DNA from: Paracoccus sp. MA
Lineage (GTDB): Bacteria > Pseudomonadota > Alphaproteobacteria > Rhodobacterales > Rhodobacteraceae
Reading direction: 5' to 3'
NCBI RefSeq assembly: GCF_020990385.1
Contig: NZ_CP087599.1
Location: forward strand, 248,001 to 312,000
Length of the DNA: 64,000 nt
Part shown: one piece after another, positions 62,536-64,000 of the stretch
Layout: each line of letters starts with the position of its first letter
How positions within the stretch are numbered: position 1 is the stretch's first letter
The notes under the pieces: generated by a model
Databases searched by the model: none
What the model was told of the DNA's origin: nothing
What the model saw: the letters and a program-made list of their open reading frames with translations, nothing else
Program-made: the position numbers and the translations under genes

Positions 62536-63888
62536 ATGACAACGCATGAGATGGCGCCCGACAGCGCCGTGACCGAACACAAGGCCGTCGGAGAGGAAAG
62601 CCTTGCCCCGCAGGAAACCCGGATCATGGACCCGTGGTCCTACCTGTTCGCCTGGCTGGGCGGCTGCGTCTCGATCGGGACCTTCACCGTCGGCTCGGGG
62701 CTGGTGGGCACGCTGAACCTGCTTCAGACCTTCGTGGCCATCGCCATCGGCTGCACCGTCATCGGCGTCGCGCTGATGATCAACGGGCAGGCCGGGCACA
62801 AATACGGCATCCCCTTCATGGTGCAGGCCCGCTCGGCCTTCGGCTTCACCGGCACCCGGATCCCGGCGCTGGTGCGCTCGGTCCCGGCCATCGTCTGGTT
62901 CGGCTTCCAAAGCTGGATCGGCGCCGGGGCGCTGAACCTCGTCTCGGATACGCTGTTCGGCTATTCCAACATCTGGGTGTTCTTCGTCGGCTTCCAGGCC
63001 CTTCAGATCGGCCTGTCGGTGCTGGGCTTCCACGGCATCAAATGGCTGGAAAACATCGGGTCGGTCTTCATCATCTTCTCGCTGATCTACATGTTCTTCA
63101 GCGTCATCGACAAATACGGCGCCGAGATCAGCGACAACCTGATCAATGTCGAGGGCACCTGGGGCGCACCGTTCTGGGGCGGCACGATGCTGTTCCTGGG
63201 CATCTATTCGACGATGATGCTGAACGTCTCGGACTACGCGCGCGAGCTGCGCAAGAATGTCGGACCGCTCCGGCAGGTGGTGATCTATGCCAACTCGATC
63301 CTGCCGGCGACGCTGTTCATGGGCCTGATCGGGCTGATGGTCTCCAGCGCGACCGGCGAGGTCGATCCGATCAAGGTGTTCTCCAGCGCGGTCGACAACA
63401 AGCTGCTGCTGGTCGTGACGCTGCTGTTCATCGCCTTCGCGCAGGTGACGACGAACATCCTCAACAACGTCGTGCCGCCGGCCTATGCGCTGATGGATGT
63501 GTTCAAGGTCAACTTCAAGACCTCGGCCGTGATCGTCGGGCTGCTGGCCTTCGGCACCTTCCCGTGGGAGCTGGTCAAGGACGAATCGGCGGCGGGCCTG
63601 AGCCTGTTCATCCGCACCTATTCCGCCTTCCTCGGCCCGATCTTCGCGATCCTGGTGGTGGATTACTACGTCCTTCGCAGGCGGAACCTGAACCTCGCCA
63701 AGCTTTATGATCCCGAGGGGCCGTATAAGGGCGTCAACATGGCCGCCGTCATCGCCATGGTCGTCGGCGTCGTCTTTGCGCTGATCTTCTCGGGCATCTC
63801 GTGGTATGCAAGCCTGCTGCCCTCGGGGGTGCTCTACTATCTGCTGATGCAGCACCTGCCCTCCGCCCAGCGTTTCCGCGAGAACTGA
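62536..63888 (+). CDS. NCS1 family permease (hydantoin/allantoin/nucleobase type)
   Basis: The 450-residue protein has about twelve membrane spans and NCS1 features, including QARSAFGFTGTRIPALVRS and WFGFQSWIGAGALN near the substrate site. Known members carry hydantoins (Mhp1), allantoin, cytosine or uracil. Behind a hydantoin racemase, hydantoin is the likely cargo. GGAGGAGGA precedes the ATG. Confidence 0.88.
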   Translation: MTTHEMAPDSAVTEHKAVGEESLAPQETRIMDPWSYLFAWLGGCVSIGTFTVGSGLVGTLNLLQTFVAIAIGCTVIGVALMINGQAGHKYGIPFMVQARSAFGFTGTRIPALVRSVPAIVWFGFQSWIGAGALNLVSDTLFGYSNIWVFFVGFQALQIGLSVLGFHGIKWLENIGSVFIIFSLIYMFFSVIDKYGAEISDNLINVEGTWGAPFWGGTMLFLGIYSTMMLNVSDYARELRKNVGPLRQVVIYANSILPATLFMGLIGLMVSSATGEVDPIKVFSSAVDNKLLLVVTLLFIAFAQVTTNILNNVVPPAYALMDVFKVNFKTSAVIVGLLAFGTFPWELVKDESAAGLSLFIRTYSAFLGPIFAILVVDYYVLRRRNLNLAKLYDPEGPYKGVNMAAVIAMVVGVVFALIFSGISWYASLLPSGVLYYLLMQHLPSAQRFREN

Positions 63889-63891
63889 GCC

Positions 63892-64000
63892 ATGAGCATC
63901 ATCACCGGACAGGCCCGGCGCTGGACACTGGCCGCCGGCTGCGCCATGGGCCTGCTGCAGGGCCAGGCGCTGGCCCAGGACTCGGGGCGGATCATCGTGC
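63892..64000 (+). CDS. Secreted protein, 3' end outside window
   Basis: Only 36 codons are visible. They encode a signal peptide (ARRWTLAAGCAMGLLQG, cleavage near ALAQ) and the first mature residues DSGRIIV. It starts three bases after the permease stop, so it belongs to the hydantoin operon. It is probably a periplasmic binding protein or a secreted enzyme, but the family cannot be told. Confidence 0.65.
   Translation, partial: MSIITGQARRWTLAAGCAMGLLQGQALAQDSGRIIV

Noticed and set aside
1..64000. CRISPR arrays, tRNA genes, prophage or intact insertion sequences
   Set aside because: No regularly spaced repeats, tRNA-like cloverleaf, integrase or transposase sequence was recognised on either strand.

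Overview
The window is GC-rich, densely packed alphaproteobacterial DNA. It fits Paracoccus or a close Rhodobacteraceae relative. The strongest pointer is a complete aztABCD zinc-import operon, described in Paracoccus denitrificans, together with its Zur regulator. No rRNA, tRNA, CRISPR array, intact insertion sequence or phage gene was seen. The species and the replicon (chromosome or plasmid) cannot be decided from the sequence.

Region 1 (1-8.0 kb) is a zinc-homeostasis island. On the minus strand lie a DUF1007 protein, a NicO-type metal transporter, zur, a CobW-family GTPase and a flavoprotein cut by the window edge. On the plus strand lies aztABCD. Two 18-bp Zur boxes sit before zur and between the divergent DUF1007 and aztA genes. 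A Tat-exported PhoX-type phosphatase follows (8.0-10.0 kb), with a possible Pho box.

Region 2 (10.3-15.2 kb) has two regulator-target pairs. One is an SDR with a divergent LysR and a perfect inverted repeat between them. The other is a LysR divergent from an Old Yellow Enzyme-type N-demethylase-like flavoprotein.

Region 3 (15.3-29.2 kb) is a catabolic operon on the minus strand: hyuA-hyuB-ferredoxin-like-FAD subunit-ALDH-malate/tartrate-type dehydrogenase-SSADH. A LysR gene (25.1-26.0 kb) is flanked by two similar T-N11-A boxes, one before hyuA and one before a divergent DAO-family oxidase. The gene set suggests ATP-dependent opening of a cyclic amide, oxidation of the resulting amino acid, and aldehyde oxidation to succinate. 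A second DAO gene and an Lrp/AsnC regulator follow.

Region 4 (29.2-43.1 kb) has a peptide/opine-type ABC importer and amine or amino-acid enzymes: two HAD proteins, a 2-hydroxyacid dehydrogenase, a class III aminotransferase, an M20 deacylase, a DUF861 cupin, a PuuB-like oxidase and two two-domain GNAT paralogues.

Region 5 (43.6-47.7 kb) looks like an envelope-stress module: an RcnB-like lipoprotein, two secreted RcnB-like paralogues sharing a C-x-Q-x-D-R-x-C motif, a Spy/LTXXQ-like protein and a divergent OmpR/EnvZ-type two-component system. A decayed stretch with an amidohydrolase fragment follows (47.7-48.8 kb).

Region 6 (48.8-64 kb) holds malonate use (malonyl-CoA synthetase, malonyl-CoA decarboxylase, MatC-like carrier, GntR regulator), an AGCS amino acid symporter, a PiT phosphate transporter, a TAXI-TRAP transporter, and a GntR-controlled hydantoin locus (racemase, NCS1 permease, and a secreted protein cut by the window end).
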